From assembly GCA_014529385.2 (NCBI GenBank), contig CM043969.1:28095446-28159445 (forward strand): a DNA stretch of 64,000 bases, read 5' to 3'. The position numbers were made by a program, and so were the translations under genes. Within the stretch, counting starts at the first letter, position 1; each line of letters opens with the position of its first letter. Of the stretch, positions 11,743-21,120 are shown one piece after another. This stretch comes from Adiantum capillus-veneris. Lineage: Eukaryota; Streptophyta; Polypodiopsida; Polypodiales; Pteridaceae. The notes under the pieces were generated by a model. That model saw only the letters and a program-made list of their open reading frames with translations, was not told the origin of the DNA and made no database searches.

Positions 11743-12250
11743 AGAGAATAGGTGTAGGAAGGAAAAAATCACAATAGTGAAAAAATATAGAACTAGTTTT
11801 TTTGGATTTTTGTTGGGATGGAGTTGCACCAAAAATAAGAGAAGCTTGCATGAAATTATTTTTATATGGAATAAAGAGTATGCAAAATGGTAAGGAAAAA
11901 TATGGTAATGGTGAGTCAATGTACATAGCATAAATAACACACCATAGGTAGAAATATTTAAATAAATACCAAAATAATTATGAAAAATACTTTTATTTAG
12001 GCCCTATATACAATGAAATATTTACACACAAATGGGCCATAATATACTTATAATTTTTATTTTTTATTTTTTTGGCTCAACTAGCCCAGTGACTAGCTAA
12101 TTGAGGGTTTTTAAGAAGATATGGGAAAAGTCCCCTAATTCACACACCTATATACAGTGAAATGGTCGGGATAGCCACAGTGTTTGGATGATTTTAGTAG
12201 GGTGGGTTAACTCATTATGGAAATTACGTAGAGCCCAAAAATGGCTATCA
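11743..12250 (-). repeat. Element E LTR copy (5' side in sense, truncated)
   Basis: This is a direct repeat of 10259-10773. The homology stops at AGAGAATA (11743-11750), exactly where integrase sequence begins, which marks the internal deletion junction. Confidence 0.8.
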
Positions 12251-12671
12251 CTAGAGATCGCACTATTAAACAACAAAATATGCGTCGGAAGGCATATGAG
12301 GAAAAGAATAAGAAAAAATAGGAGATCTCTCACGAAGAAAATGTGCCCAAGGAGGAGGCAATTTCCTCGAGCAAATAGGGATGTGTGACCTATGAGACCA
12401 AGTTACAATTGAAATTATGCTTTTGGAATTGTAATGGATACCCATGGAATGCGGGGGTTGGCATTGATGAACAAACAAGCAAATACGATGTTGTACTTCT
12501 TGTTGAAACTTGGGAGCATGATACACAAAGGGTTAACGGCTTGGAGGATTACAATGTACATTCATTAATGTGATAAAAAATCTTAAGCAACGAAGAGGGC
12601 AAGGAGGGGTAGCATGTATGGTTAAGAAAGGATTGGAAGATTTTGTATCAATTGTGAAAGATGACAAGTAT
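12251..12671 (+). pseudogene. LINE ORF2 start: endonuclease N-terminal part
   Basis: This is the plus-strand start of an L1-like ORF2. The exonuclease-endonuclease-phosphatase fold begins at LCFWNCNGYPWN (about 12418-12455, catalytic Asn in WNCNG). It continues to VVLLVETWEHD (catalytic Glu, about 12490-12525). A frameshift near 12570 is followed by GGVACMVKKGLEDFVS, running to 12671. There element A is inserted. The coding sequence resumes at 58829, and the two sides join to read KDDKYKRYVWLKI. No ORF1 is visible upstream, so the LINE is 5'-truncated or cut by element E. Endonuclease nicks target DNA for target-primed reverse transcription. Inactive copy. Confidence 0.85.
12667..12671. repeat. 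Target-site duplication, left copy (element A)
   Basis: AGTAT lies before the LTR and pairs with AGTAC at 58824-58828, four of five bases. Removing element A and one copy restores the LINE reading frame, which supports the pairing. Confidence 0.8.
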
Positions 12672-13607
12672 TGTTGGACGGATACGCTGCGACGGACGTC
12701 AGCACAACGAGAACTCACCTAGCAAGATTTGTCAGCCAAGGATGAAGCTCGACCCGCATGTGCGTGGAAGCAAGCATAGGGTGTCAACTTACACTGGACC
12801 GACTCCTAACTAATTCCTACAGAGATCTCTAGCCAATGTCAAAGCTACAGCCTTCAAGAGTGCATAAGAGGAGATTTCCTACAACAATTTCAAGAGCCAA
12901 ATACCCATCAAACGGTCTCAAAATTCCACAGAACTTGAAGGAGACCCTACTAACACCAATAGGTCGCTCTCCCTAAGGTCTATGAACCAAAACCCCAACC
13001 CAAGACACCCGGTGCAAAATCACGTAGGATGTCTAACCAAAATTTGCAGGTCGTCGGTTTTGAAAACTAAAGTGCCTAATATGTAACTCTACTCAATGCA
13101 AACACATGGATATGATGAAATGCAAAAACAGACAACGTATGCTCACCAAATCACTAGATGAAGCTCGTAGGTCAAGCTTGCAAAACTGGACCGTATGCGT
13201 GCAATGTAGGTATTGGCGCGTAGCTCTCGTCGGGGGCAACACGCTGCACTTCTCCGCACTCGATTCTGACAACCGGTGCGCGTGTAGTGTCAAGATGAAG
13301 CTCTCACTCTCTCTCGTACGCAGTACGCTCACTCACAGACTTCAACTTTTTTTTTCAAAAATGACAAAGGGTTTTTTTCCATTAAGGTCAAAAAGTGGTA
13401 TAAATACCTTACAATTCTCAAACCCTAATGTTCCATTTTAACCATCTACTCAATCTAAATGTCAAAACTGGGATACAATCTGGAAGCTTCTGTAAGCCCC
13501 AATATTTACAAAGGTGAAATGTCGGGTTTTCTCAATAAATGAATAATTACAAAAAATAATAATCCGCCGAGCAGTCATTTTCCGTAGGGTGTGTCCAGCT
13601 TCTAACA
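12672..13607 (-). repeat. Element A 3' LTR
   Basis: This 936-bp LTR begins TGTTAGAAGC in sense at 13607 and ends CGTCCAACA at 12672. It contains a TATA-like GGTATTTATACC at 13397-13408, a CT/GA-rich patch near 13297-13315, and a half-copy of the element-A palindrome at 13021-13034. The partner LTR is 57892-58823. Confidence 0.93.
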
Positions 13608-13620
13608 CTCCCCCCCTGCT
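13608..13620 (-). other. Polypurine tract (element A, 3' LTR side)
   Basis: The minus strand reads AGCAGGGGGGGAG directly before the LTR start. This position also fixes the element as minus-strand. Confidence 0.92.
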
Positions 13621-13929
13621 TGTTCATGTCGTCCTCGACATGGCTGTTGAGCTGCTACTTTAGCGTAGGCTTTCTCTCATCTTGAGCAGTGACTCCTATC
13701 TTGCATGTTGAGCTAGTAATGTCGGGCCGAATATGTCAGTGCTGATTGTGAAGAAGCCGGTGTAGAAGGCTTCTTCGAAGGCCTGGAGGTGATAGGATGG
13801 CAAAAACATGATCCTTTAATACAATGCATGTATCACCTCGTGGGATGGCTGACCAGACAAATCGTATGCACATCTGTATGTATCTTGAAAGAAGAAGATA
13901 TTGTTTGTCGCCTGGCTTGGTTTGAAGGT
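13621..13929 (-). pseudogene. Element A ORF-CC, C-terminal tip
   Basis: This is the end of the extra 3' ORF of element A, cut off from the rest (33515 onward) by the insertion of element B. The join is supported by the AAGGT duplication and by reading continuity, with VFETF at 33515 passing into KPSQATNNIF here. The block MFLPSYHLQAFEEAFYTGFF nearly matches MFLPSYHLQTLEEAFYTGFF in element B, so this C-terminal segment was under selection in both families. Stops interrupt it at about 13815 and 13680. Function unknown. No membrane segment is seen. Confidence 0.8.
13925..13929. repeat. Target-site duplication, left copy (element B)
   Basis: AAGGT precedes the LTR and recurs exactly at 33510-33514. 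Confidence 0.95.
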
Positions 13930-14263
13930 TGTTTTAGGGAAAAACTACTCCCCTGTTCATGCTCAGACGCACAACACAGACAACATACTTATCATCCGAT
14001 GACACAACTAACCCATAGGTGCACGGAGGCAATCTCGTTAGCTTGTCAGGCTGAGACCAATCTACACATACACACTTCTATGATGCATCAATCACTAACC
14101 CTTGTAGAATGCAACCCACTCTATCCCTAAACGCTCACAACACCATTCACACCTCAAATGAACTTGGAATCGCATCAAACTTACTAGGAACCATCCTCTC
14201 AATAGGATATACTTACCTATAAGTCTAATCACACGAGATTTGAACCCTAGTTATCTCGAATAC

Positions 14264-14277
14264 AGTTGCGATAGACT
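14264..14277. repeat. Half-palindrome in element B 3' LTR
   Basis: AGTTGCGATAGACT corresponds to the right half of AGTCTATCGCGATAGACT. It lies 576 bp from the LTR start in sense, downstream of the TATA box, so it should be transcribed. The 5' LTR copy is 32873-32886 (AGTCGCGATAGACT). Confidence 0.75.
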
Positions 14278-14634
14278 CACATGTCATAATCCAAAAGTGT
14301 GCGAAACCTAAGTTTATGAGTATCTATGTGTAGCTAATCTCTTTCTCATTTCATAAAGCACTTGATTGTTGAAAACAAATACTGTTTATGCTACTTACAA
14401 GCAAAACAAGCTCGAGGAAGGATCGATCGCGAACAGCTCGAAAATGTGAATGCGTGGCATGGGCGCGTAGTTCTCGGAGAGGCTACCGTGATGGTGTGTT
14501 CACGTCATGAATCCGGTGAGGGAGAAGCGCGTAGCAAAGAGGATAAGACACACACACACACTCTCTCTCTCTCTCAGACTTGTACGACACAAGATTAATA
14601 TTCAAATGTTATCCAAAAAATGGTTGTAAGGTGA

Positions 14635-14642
14635 CTTTTATA
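14635..14642 (-). promoter_or_regulatory. TATA box in element B LTR
   Basis: The minus strand reads TATAAAAG about 210 bp into the LTR. The same motif is at 33288-33295 in the other LTR. Position and sequence suit a pol II core promoter. Confidence 0.65.
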
Positions 14643-14853
14643 CTTTAGTCACCTTAGCTCAAAAATGTACATGGGGTTCTCTTCATCATAATTACAAAGT
14701 GAAAACACATCTGTGTCCTGAGTGACTGATTAATCTTTACATAACCCAGACAAGTGGATCAAAATGATAAGACGTCTTTGACGTAAAAATGGGAATTTGA
14801 TAGGCTTTACAAGGTGGGCTCATTACAACAATTGGACAAGTTGGGCTCCAACA

Positions 14854-14870
14854 CTCCCCCCCTCCTAGTT
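14854..14870 (-). other. Polypurine tract (element B, 3' LTR side)
   Basis: The minus strand reads AACTAGGAGGGGGGGAG immediately before the LTR. The identical 17-mer is present at 20945-20961, inside the element. Confidence 0.93.
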
Positions 14871-14901
14871 CATGTCAACCACGACATGATCGTCTTTGTC
14901 T

Positions 14902-15567
14902 TCAGTGTCGATGTCTTCCTTCCTGGTTGATTTGATTTAGAAACGCATCATATCGCAATGACTCGCTTGCCATTAATGGGCCAAAATTTTTGGATTTGTA
15001 CATGAAGAAGCCTGTGTAAAATGCTTCTTCTAATGTTTGGAGATGGTAGCTTGGTAGAAACATTAGTCGTCTGAAGTAGGCATACAACACTTGCTCTGTA
15101 GGTGGCCCACTTAGATCACATGACAGCTCCGATATGCTTCTTTCTGTATTCATGTACTCTGAAGTCCAGCTTTCTGAGAACACTGTTAGACAGGCCAAAA
15201 AAGTCCGAGCTATTTTACATAGCATCTTGCATGATAGGTCGGGAGAGCCTTTGAATTCTGCGATGGCGCCCTGAAGGGTTTTCACCATGTAAGAATCGGA
15301 TATTCTCTCTCCCTCGGCAGGCCGTGGCAATACTGGATAGTTCAGCCATGTAGGATTTCTGCTTTGTAATGATTTATGTTGGCTGTAAGTGTAAGTTCGG
15401 GTCATTGGGCAAAAAGTCCTATCATTCCTCAGCTCAGGTGGTGCATTGACTAAGTGGATCAGGTTGTTAGGGTGATCCAAAAGCCATTGACACCTCCACT
15501 TTGGCTGGCTGTCTACTATCCTATTTTGTTGTTCCCGATCCTGTAATTCTCCTTCAAATACTGACAC
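14902..15567 (-). pseudogene. Element B ORF-CC, C-terminal domain
   Basis: This 221-codon open frame is the C-terminal part of the extra ORF downstream of pol. Blocks shared with element A include IVDSQPKWR (A: IVDSQPRWR), NLIHLVNAP (A: YLIHLVEAP), PTWLNYPVLP (A: PTWLNYPKLP), YMVKTL, and MFLPSYHLQTLEEAFYTGFF near the end. The pattern suggests a folded domain. No transmembrane segment or signal peptide is seen, which argues against an envelope protein. It ends just upstream of the polypurine tract. I do not recognise the family, and the function is unknown. Confidence 0.8.
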
Positions 15568-15803
15568 TTGTTCTTCCTTTGCGAGCTACCATTGATGTGT
15601 CAGAGTTTCATATTTTAGCAGAGCATAGGGTAACATAGGGGCATTTCATTCTTCTCGTAGCTCTGCTGTTGTCTTGCCTGATCTAGAGAGCCCTTGTAGC
15701 ATCTCCTTCTCTAGTTGCATGGCCTTGTACCACATCATCTCTGATTGCTTTTCCATTTCTTCGGCCAGCTTCTGCTCTTCAAATTTTGTGACTGAATCTT
15801 CGT

Positions 15804-16532
15804 CTATTTCTTGGTTTTTGGAGCTAGTTTGATCAGTCTGCGTATCTGGGGCCTCATGGTCATCGATTCTTCCTCATAGTCATCTTCACCCCCATATATT
15901 TTTGCCAGTCTAGCCAAATCCGTGGCTGCTTGCTCCAGGTGCACTCGTACCTGTCCTTGGTGTTGCCTTGCAGTTTGGAGACTTGCAATTTGCGCAGCCA
16001 TTGTTCTATTATTGATTTAGAGAGTTTGAAATTCCATCTCTTTTTGAGCTACAGACTCCTCTAACTCTTTTACCCTGATGTGCAAAGTTTCATTTTCCTC
16101 CTTGAGGGACTTGGAGACAATGCTTTCTATTTCATTGTCATGAGCTGGTCCTTGTTGCTGTTCACTTTGTAAGTCCGAAATTTTCCTTTGTAATTGATCC
16201 TCTGCTCTAAGCGCACTTTCGGCTATCATTAAGCGTTGTTTTCTTTCCAATTCTAGCTCTCTCTTCAGTGCAGCCACTTCTTCTTGCGGTTGGACCACCG
16301 GTGTTGTTGGTAGCAACGTTTTTTGTTTCTTTGCTCGTTCTATTTCCCTTGCTTGTATATCTGTTACTGCTCTCAAATCCTTAACTTCAATTTGTAAGTC
16401 ATCGATTATGACTTGCAAACTTTTGACTATCTCCAGGGCATCTTGCTTTTCTTTTTCCAGCCTTTGGATTTGTTCATCTCTGTCCATTGACATCTTCAAG
16501 AAATACATTGATTGTATCTTCACAAATGGCAT
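15804..16532 (-). pseudogene. Element B ORF-CC, coiled-coil segment
   Basis: Two open frames, 16017-16532 and 15804-16001, are separated by one stop. They are rich in Glu, Lys, Gln and Leu with heptad spacing (RLEKEKQDALEIVKSLQVII and RELELERKQRLMIAESAL), as in a long parallel coiled coil. Element A has a matching segment at 34010-34570 with KELTLEKTQRLMVTEGS. The coiled coil probably mediates self-association. Function is inferred only from composition. Confidence 0.75.
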
Positions 16533-16815
16533 TGAAATTTTCAGACTCCTGTAAATTTTCCTTGAGGAGGTTTACTCTGCTTTTGAGCCCCAAGATCTCA
16601 GCATCTCTGATGCTGATCAGTTTTAGGGTGTCATCTCTTTGCTCCTGCAGCTTCAGAACTTCTTGATGGGTTTATTCTAACTTCGTTTTGTTGGACCTGT
16701 TCTGATCGGCTAACCACTGAGTGTGCAGTCTTGTTCGGTTTAGTAGGGTCTCCATTGACTATAAATCCAGGTCTATAGTAGCTTCCAACTCAATTTCTTG
16801 AGAGGAGGAAGCTTT

Positions 16816-17589
16816 TTATTTTGTCAGATCCACCTCTTTTTGCTTGCCTTTATCAATGTGTGATACTGTTCCAGTGTTTGGGTGACCATCTGTTCTTTCT
16901 TCTTCTTCTTCATTGGGTGGTGCATGAACCCTCTCATCACGATGTGAGCTCTTTGAATGCGAAGGAGAGTCAGCAGGTGGGGTTGATTCCCTTTCACTTG
17001 TCTCTGGCCTTGGAGATGGAGGTGGTGTTTCCTGATCTCGTGAAGTTGGCCTTAACTGATCTCTCAAGGTTTGGAGATCCTCCTCTTCTAGTAGCAGTTC
17101 TGGCTCATCGATAGCATTCCTTTCTTGGATGTACCTCTCGAACCAATCTAACTCAAAAGCTGGGTTGTGTTTATTCTTTGTTCTCAATGTGTAAGTGCTA
17201 CTAGAAGGTCTCCAAGTGGCGCCTACATCGCCTCACAGAGATCTCTCGAGAACAAAGCCTTCTAGCATTCTTTCCATTTTTGCTACCTTCTGCAATCTGG
17301 TGTTGTTCTCCATTTCCGCTTTCCGCTTCTTCACTCGCAAATCTTCTTCCTCTGTTTTTCTTTCTTCTTCCATCTTTTCCTGTGTACTTCTGGTTACTCT
17401 TTCCAGCCTGAGTCCTCCAATGGTGTTAGTAGAGGCCGGTACTCGCCTTTGTGATATGTCTTTGATATTCTCTCTTAACACCAGCTAGTCGTTCTGATGA
17501 GGAGTAGGAGGTAGCTGATCTGCCGCGCCTATGGCCTGGTATATTATTCTAGTGAGGACTTCTCCTCCTGCAATGTATTTTGGCTTATC
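16816..17589 (-). pseudogene. Element B ORF-CC, linker with Pro/Ser/Glu-rich region
   Basis: On the minus strand, a helical basic-acidic segment (17233-17481, ending AKMERMLEGFVLERSL) aligns with ARLERLMESFRAERAL in element A. A disordered Pro/Ser/Glu-rich stretch follows (16816-17187, with TPPPSPRPETSERES and NEEEEERTDG), comparable to the SSPPPSPPPRSPPQ region of A near 35340. Stops at about 17588 and 17486 interrupt it. The composition suggests a flexible hinge between the N-terminal domain and the coiled coil. Confidence 0.72.
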
Positions 17590-18306
17590 CTACCGTAGCT
17601 TTGTCACTTCTTCAAACAGATATGATGCATGATCTATATAGAACTCATGTGTCATTCCCATAGCCCAGGTCAGTGTTGTTGAGATGACCCCGTGTGGTGT
17701 AGTGTATCTAGGCGGTCTCTTGCTGTAGCTCAACAAACACTGACTATATACCTGTGTCAGTTCTCTTACTTCTTGGTTTGCTATGAGTTCTAAAGAAGGC
17801 AGTTTGGACCTTTGCAGGTAGACTGTGAGGTTCTTCCTTCTTTCTCTCATGTTGGCTCCCTGATCATACAATTTCAATGCCTCTTTGATGATTTCCTTGG
17901 TGATCTGAATCTCCATCACTTCATTATCCATGCCTGCCACCCTGCAAGTTCCATCTTCTTGGATAGTCTCAATTAGGTGTTGTACCCTCTTGAAATCTAT
18001 CCCCACTGGTGGTAGTGAGACAAAGTTCCACAAACCAACTTTTTTCAGCCATGACCTTTGCGGTGATCTTTTCAGGTAATTTTCTGCCTCCTTGGGGATC
18101 ATCACTGTATCCACTAAATTTCCTTTGTCATCCACATATGAACCTTGATAGATTTGAAAGGCTGTTGCCTGTTGCACGTCTGTAGGTATCCAGGTGGCCG
18201 CTGGCTTTAATGAATTGGGTAGAAGTGCATAGGGTATTGAATCTTCCGTTGCCAGGTTCTTGCCTTTTCTTTTTCCCGGAGAAGCATCCATGGATCCTGT
18301 ATTCAC
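17590..18306 (-). pseudogene. Element B ORF-CC, N-terminal domain
   Basis: This 238-codon frame begins MNTGSMDASPGKRKGKN, with a basic lysine-rich start that could be a nuclear targeting signal. The globular part shares ATWIPTD, IYQGSY, PPVGIDFK, TIQEDG and TTLTWAMG with element A (STWIQED, IYQGAF, VPAGIDIK, TIKEDG, TTFTWAMQ). It is the first part of an ancestral protein of roughly 1,100 residues running to 14902. It is preceded by the palindrome spacer and a TATA-like box, so it may have had its own promoter. Family not recognised. Confidence 0.8.
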
Positions 18307-20944
18307 AAATAACGGTTAATGTTCAAACATTGTACTTCTCTTCTAAATTGATTACCACTTAGTCATGCATCTAGATGAGCCTTCTTAATCCCAAGATGAG
18401 TTAAGGTAAAATGTTAGCAGATAGACAAGCTCTTTCATTGTCCGGCTCTGATGGCTTCAAATTAATGTTGTTGATGAAGGAGAACAAGTCCAAATGCCTT
18501 GAGATTTTGTGTGGTGTATGTGCACAGGGCATGTAAGGTCACCCTATAGTCACAAACTGAAAATCAGCTCATTTGCAATTTCTGCCCAGTCTATCGTGAT
18601 AGACTGGATATCTTTTGACAAGGGACATATTTTCCACTTGTGACTCCACCAGTTGGTTTCTCATGTCTTGCACATGATCTAATCCCATTTCCACCTCAAA
18701 TGAATGTCAAGTGACCCCTTTTTGGATCAACTTCCATTCTTCCAGATTCCCTCCAAGGAGATGTTGGTCTATCTCCTTCATTTGTGTTGTTTTGGGCTCA
18801 AACTTAGTGGGTAGTCCTCTTGCATCATGATGAAGCTAACTGTTGATTCCAATTTTTGATCAGATGGCCCTGTATCACTCTGCTTAGTCTATCGCGATAG
18901 ACTGGGACTTAGTGTCATTTTGTCATATTTTGGCTCTGTGATCATCTGTCTGCCTTCTCCTAGTTGATGTAAGGTTTCTTGACCTCTCACATGTGAATTT
19001 TAACTGTCTGTCCTTGAGATGCCCTGTTCTAACTCTGAGTTGCTGTCCAGTCTATCTCGGCTTGCCATATGAGTCCATCTTGTCACCAAATTTGGTGTAC
19101 TGCCTCCATATGCTTCCCCAAGTCTATCTTGTGAAATTTTTGAAAAGCCTTCCCCCCAAAGATAAAAATAGCAAGTCTATCGCGATAGACTTAGTTACTT
19201 GGCCAAGAGAGATCAATTTTGCACTTTGATTTGATATTTGTGGTCATTATTCCTTGTTAGTACCCCTCATAAAGTCAAAATCAAAATTTTACTTGTCTAA
19301 GTGTAATAGCAAGTCTATCGCGATAGACTGAGCATCTAGTCATTTTTACAAGTTTTTTTGATGTTAGTTGACCACAATGGTGTTAGTAGGCTCTCCTAGA
19401 CACACAAATTAAGTTTTAATCAATTTAGAAGAGTGTACTCCCTGTTTGCAGCACTTAGCTAGTTCTAGAGTCGGAGTAGACCACTTAGGTGATGGTGGCC
19501 GTTCCTTTTGGTCAATGTATGACTCCGGCTGTCTTTCATTTCCTTTTGACCTTCCGTCAAAGCAGTCGGTTGTTGTTTTGGTGTTTACATCACCAAGAAT
19601 GACCATTTGGACATCTTTTTGGCATGTTGTTGGCATTTTCCCTAGTGGAAGAGCTTTTTCTTGAGTGGACACATTCCAACTCGTAGTTGACCTCTTTTGA
19701 ATGTACCCTGTCAAATTTGGTGTCATTTGGTCACTTGGTCGGCCCGTTAGAGTATCGTGATGCTTTGCGCAGTTTCTGTCAGATAGGGACTTTAGGCTCC
19801 GTTTTGACGAACTTTTTCATGGTCTAACCATTCAGTTGGTTTGTCGAGGTTATTGGCTTGCCGCCTATGAGTTTTGGCTCATTTTCGATCACTTTGGTTC
19901 AGCTGCCCTTCTGCAGGTCCTGTGAAATTAGGATTTTTTGGGCGGCTTCCTTCACGCTTTTTGAGGTCATAGGCTTGATCCCTAAGCTATAGGCATTGTG
20001 CCTTTCAATTTTGGTTCCATTTGGTCGCCTCTAGGTCTTCCTTACAACCGGTCTACAGTATGTGTGCACAGGTTGTGATAGTGGTGTTGGCGAGGTTTTG
20101 CGACTAAATGAAGTAAACAACACTTAGAGTCAGTGTTGACGAGCATACCTCTCATATCTGATGTCGATCTGGTGACCGTGCGCGATGGATGAGCTCCTGG
20201 AAGTCTCAACTGCTGTAGGGAGCTCTCTCTCTCTCTCACAATGAAAATGATCCAAATGAGAGATTTCTAGCCTAGCCTTTCTATATGTAATCGAGACTCC
20301 GACACAAAATTTTCCCATATTTTACCTGTGTCCATAACTTTTTGCGAGATGCGGTTTAGGCTTGCAAATTTCCTGATTTGGACCTCGGTTGCTCCAGTTC
20401 TACAATTTTTGCAGATTTCTCCTGTTGGAGGTCCCGTCATGATGGTGGTCATTTTTGCCCTGTCACCTTTGCAGTCCCTATTTGTTCCATGTCTTCTTTA
20501 TCTTGCTCTGATCAGGCGTCTCTTCTATTGTGTTTCCATCTGGATTATGGATTTTTTTTCTATATTTTTTGCTAGAAAATGGCTAAAATAAAGCAAATAA
20601 ATCCCAAAATAACCCAAAAATAGAAATTCTAACCTATAAAAATACCAATGAAAAGCAAAACACTTTGTAGCTCACTTTTCTCTCGTCTATGTACATTCTC
20701 ACTCTTAATTGTCAACCTTGGCCTATTTTTTGTTGTTTTTCGACGGTTTTTGGCGAGTTTTGACTCTCTTTATAGTATATACACATCCCTAGGGGCTCAT
20801 ATATGATCATTTGGTCTTCAATTCTGAATAATTACGAGGGCATATTATTTTCCCAAAAATTACACAATAAAACATAAAAATGGTTGAAAAATTAATCACA
20901 AACATTGCCCTCTAATATATGACGTGAGTCCGCATTTGGAATGC
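18307..20944 (-). promoter_or_regulatory. Element B spacer between protease 2 and ORF-CC
   Basis: This 2.6-kb region has no credible gene. In sense it starts at the internal polypurine tract and reaches a TATA-like GTGTATATA at about 20776-20785 and CTATAAAGAG at 20765-20774. A GA-rich patch follows at 20220-20240, then the cluster of AGTCTATCGCGATAGACT palindromes, ending at ORF-CC. The order TATA, GA tract, palindrome is the same as in the LTR. The element A spacer (42089-44020) shares blocks such as GCGAGATGCGGTTTAGGC on the plus strand. Confidence 0.6.
18588..19329. repeat. Palindrome cluster, element B spacer
   Basis: Four near-perfect copies of the 18-bp palindrome AGTCTATCGCGATAGACT lie at 18588-18605 (centre CGTG), 18886-18903, 19174-19191 and 19312-19329. 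Half-sites AGTCTATC occur at 19049 and 19121. Spacing is irregular and the sequence between copies is unrelated, so they are not a tandem or CRISPR array. Confidence 0.95.
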
Positions 20945-20961
20945 CTCCCCCCCTCCTAGTT
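20945..20961 (-). other. Internal polypurine tract (element B)
   Basis: The minus strand reads AACTAGGAGGGGGGGAG, identical over 17 bases to the tract at the 3' LTR. Similarity extends upstream in sense, both being preceded by GACGAT and GTCGT blocks. It lies 160 bp after the stop of the protease 2 ORF. Confidence 0.85.
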
Positions 20962-21120
20962 GGAGTCCTCCCGGACGACAGGGTATCGTCAAGGGTATGT
21001 GTTGTGCATGGGCATGAACTCGTGCTAATGCAGGCCTTGTAATGTAGCCCTATATGCATGCACAGTCAATGCATTTAGAAAAAATTTATGCGGTGTAAGA
21101 GGAAGGTATAAGCGATTCGC

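Larger units (their letters stand above)
10259..12250 (-). mobile_element. Element E, internally deleted gypsy derivative
   Basis: Two direct repeats of about 510 bp (10259-10773 and 11743-12250) flank about 970 bp containing only the 3' part of a gypsy integrase on the minus strand. In sense order the 5' copy begins TGATAGCC at 12250. It runs straight into integrase at 11742 with no primer site, gag, protease or RT. A polypurine tract (10774-10790) precedes the other repeat, which also begins TGATAGCC. The shared end of the two repeats is the deletion breakpoint, so the true LTR probably extends below 10259. I did not find a matching target duplication. Confidence 0.75.
13930..14853 (-). repeat. 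Element B 3' LTR
   Basis: This 924-bp LTR in sense starts TGTTGGAGCC at 14853 and ends CCCTAAAACA at 13930. TATAAAAG lies at 14635-14642, a short CT/CA microsatellite near 14550-14576, and a half-copy of the B palindrome at 14264-14277. It is distantly similar to the A LTR: both share GGCGCGTAG and a block resembling CCCATAGGTGCACGGAGGCAA. Confidence 0.95.

Noticed and set aside
11743-11926. First 60 codons of the integrase frame in element E
   Set aside because: They are translated LTR sequence. The same DNA occurs in the other repeat at 10259 onward without integrase.
14902-18306. ORF-CC as an envelope-like gene
   Set aside because: The position after pol fits, but no signal peptide or membrane-spanning segment is visible in either element. 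The coiled-coil and basic/acidic composition fit an intracellular protein better.
18588-19329. Regularly recurring palindromes as a CRISPR-like array
   Set aside because: The copies are 120-300 bp apart, the intervals are not uniform spacers, no cas-like gene exists, and the context is a plant retrotransposon.
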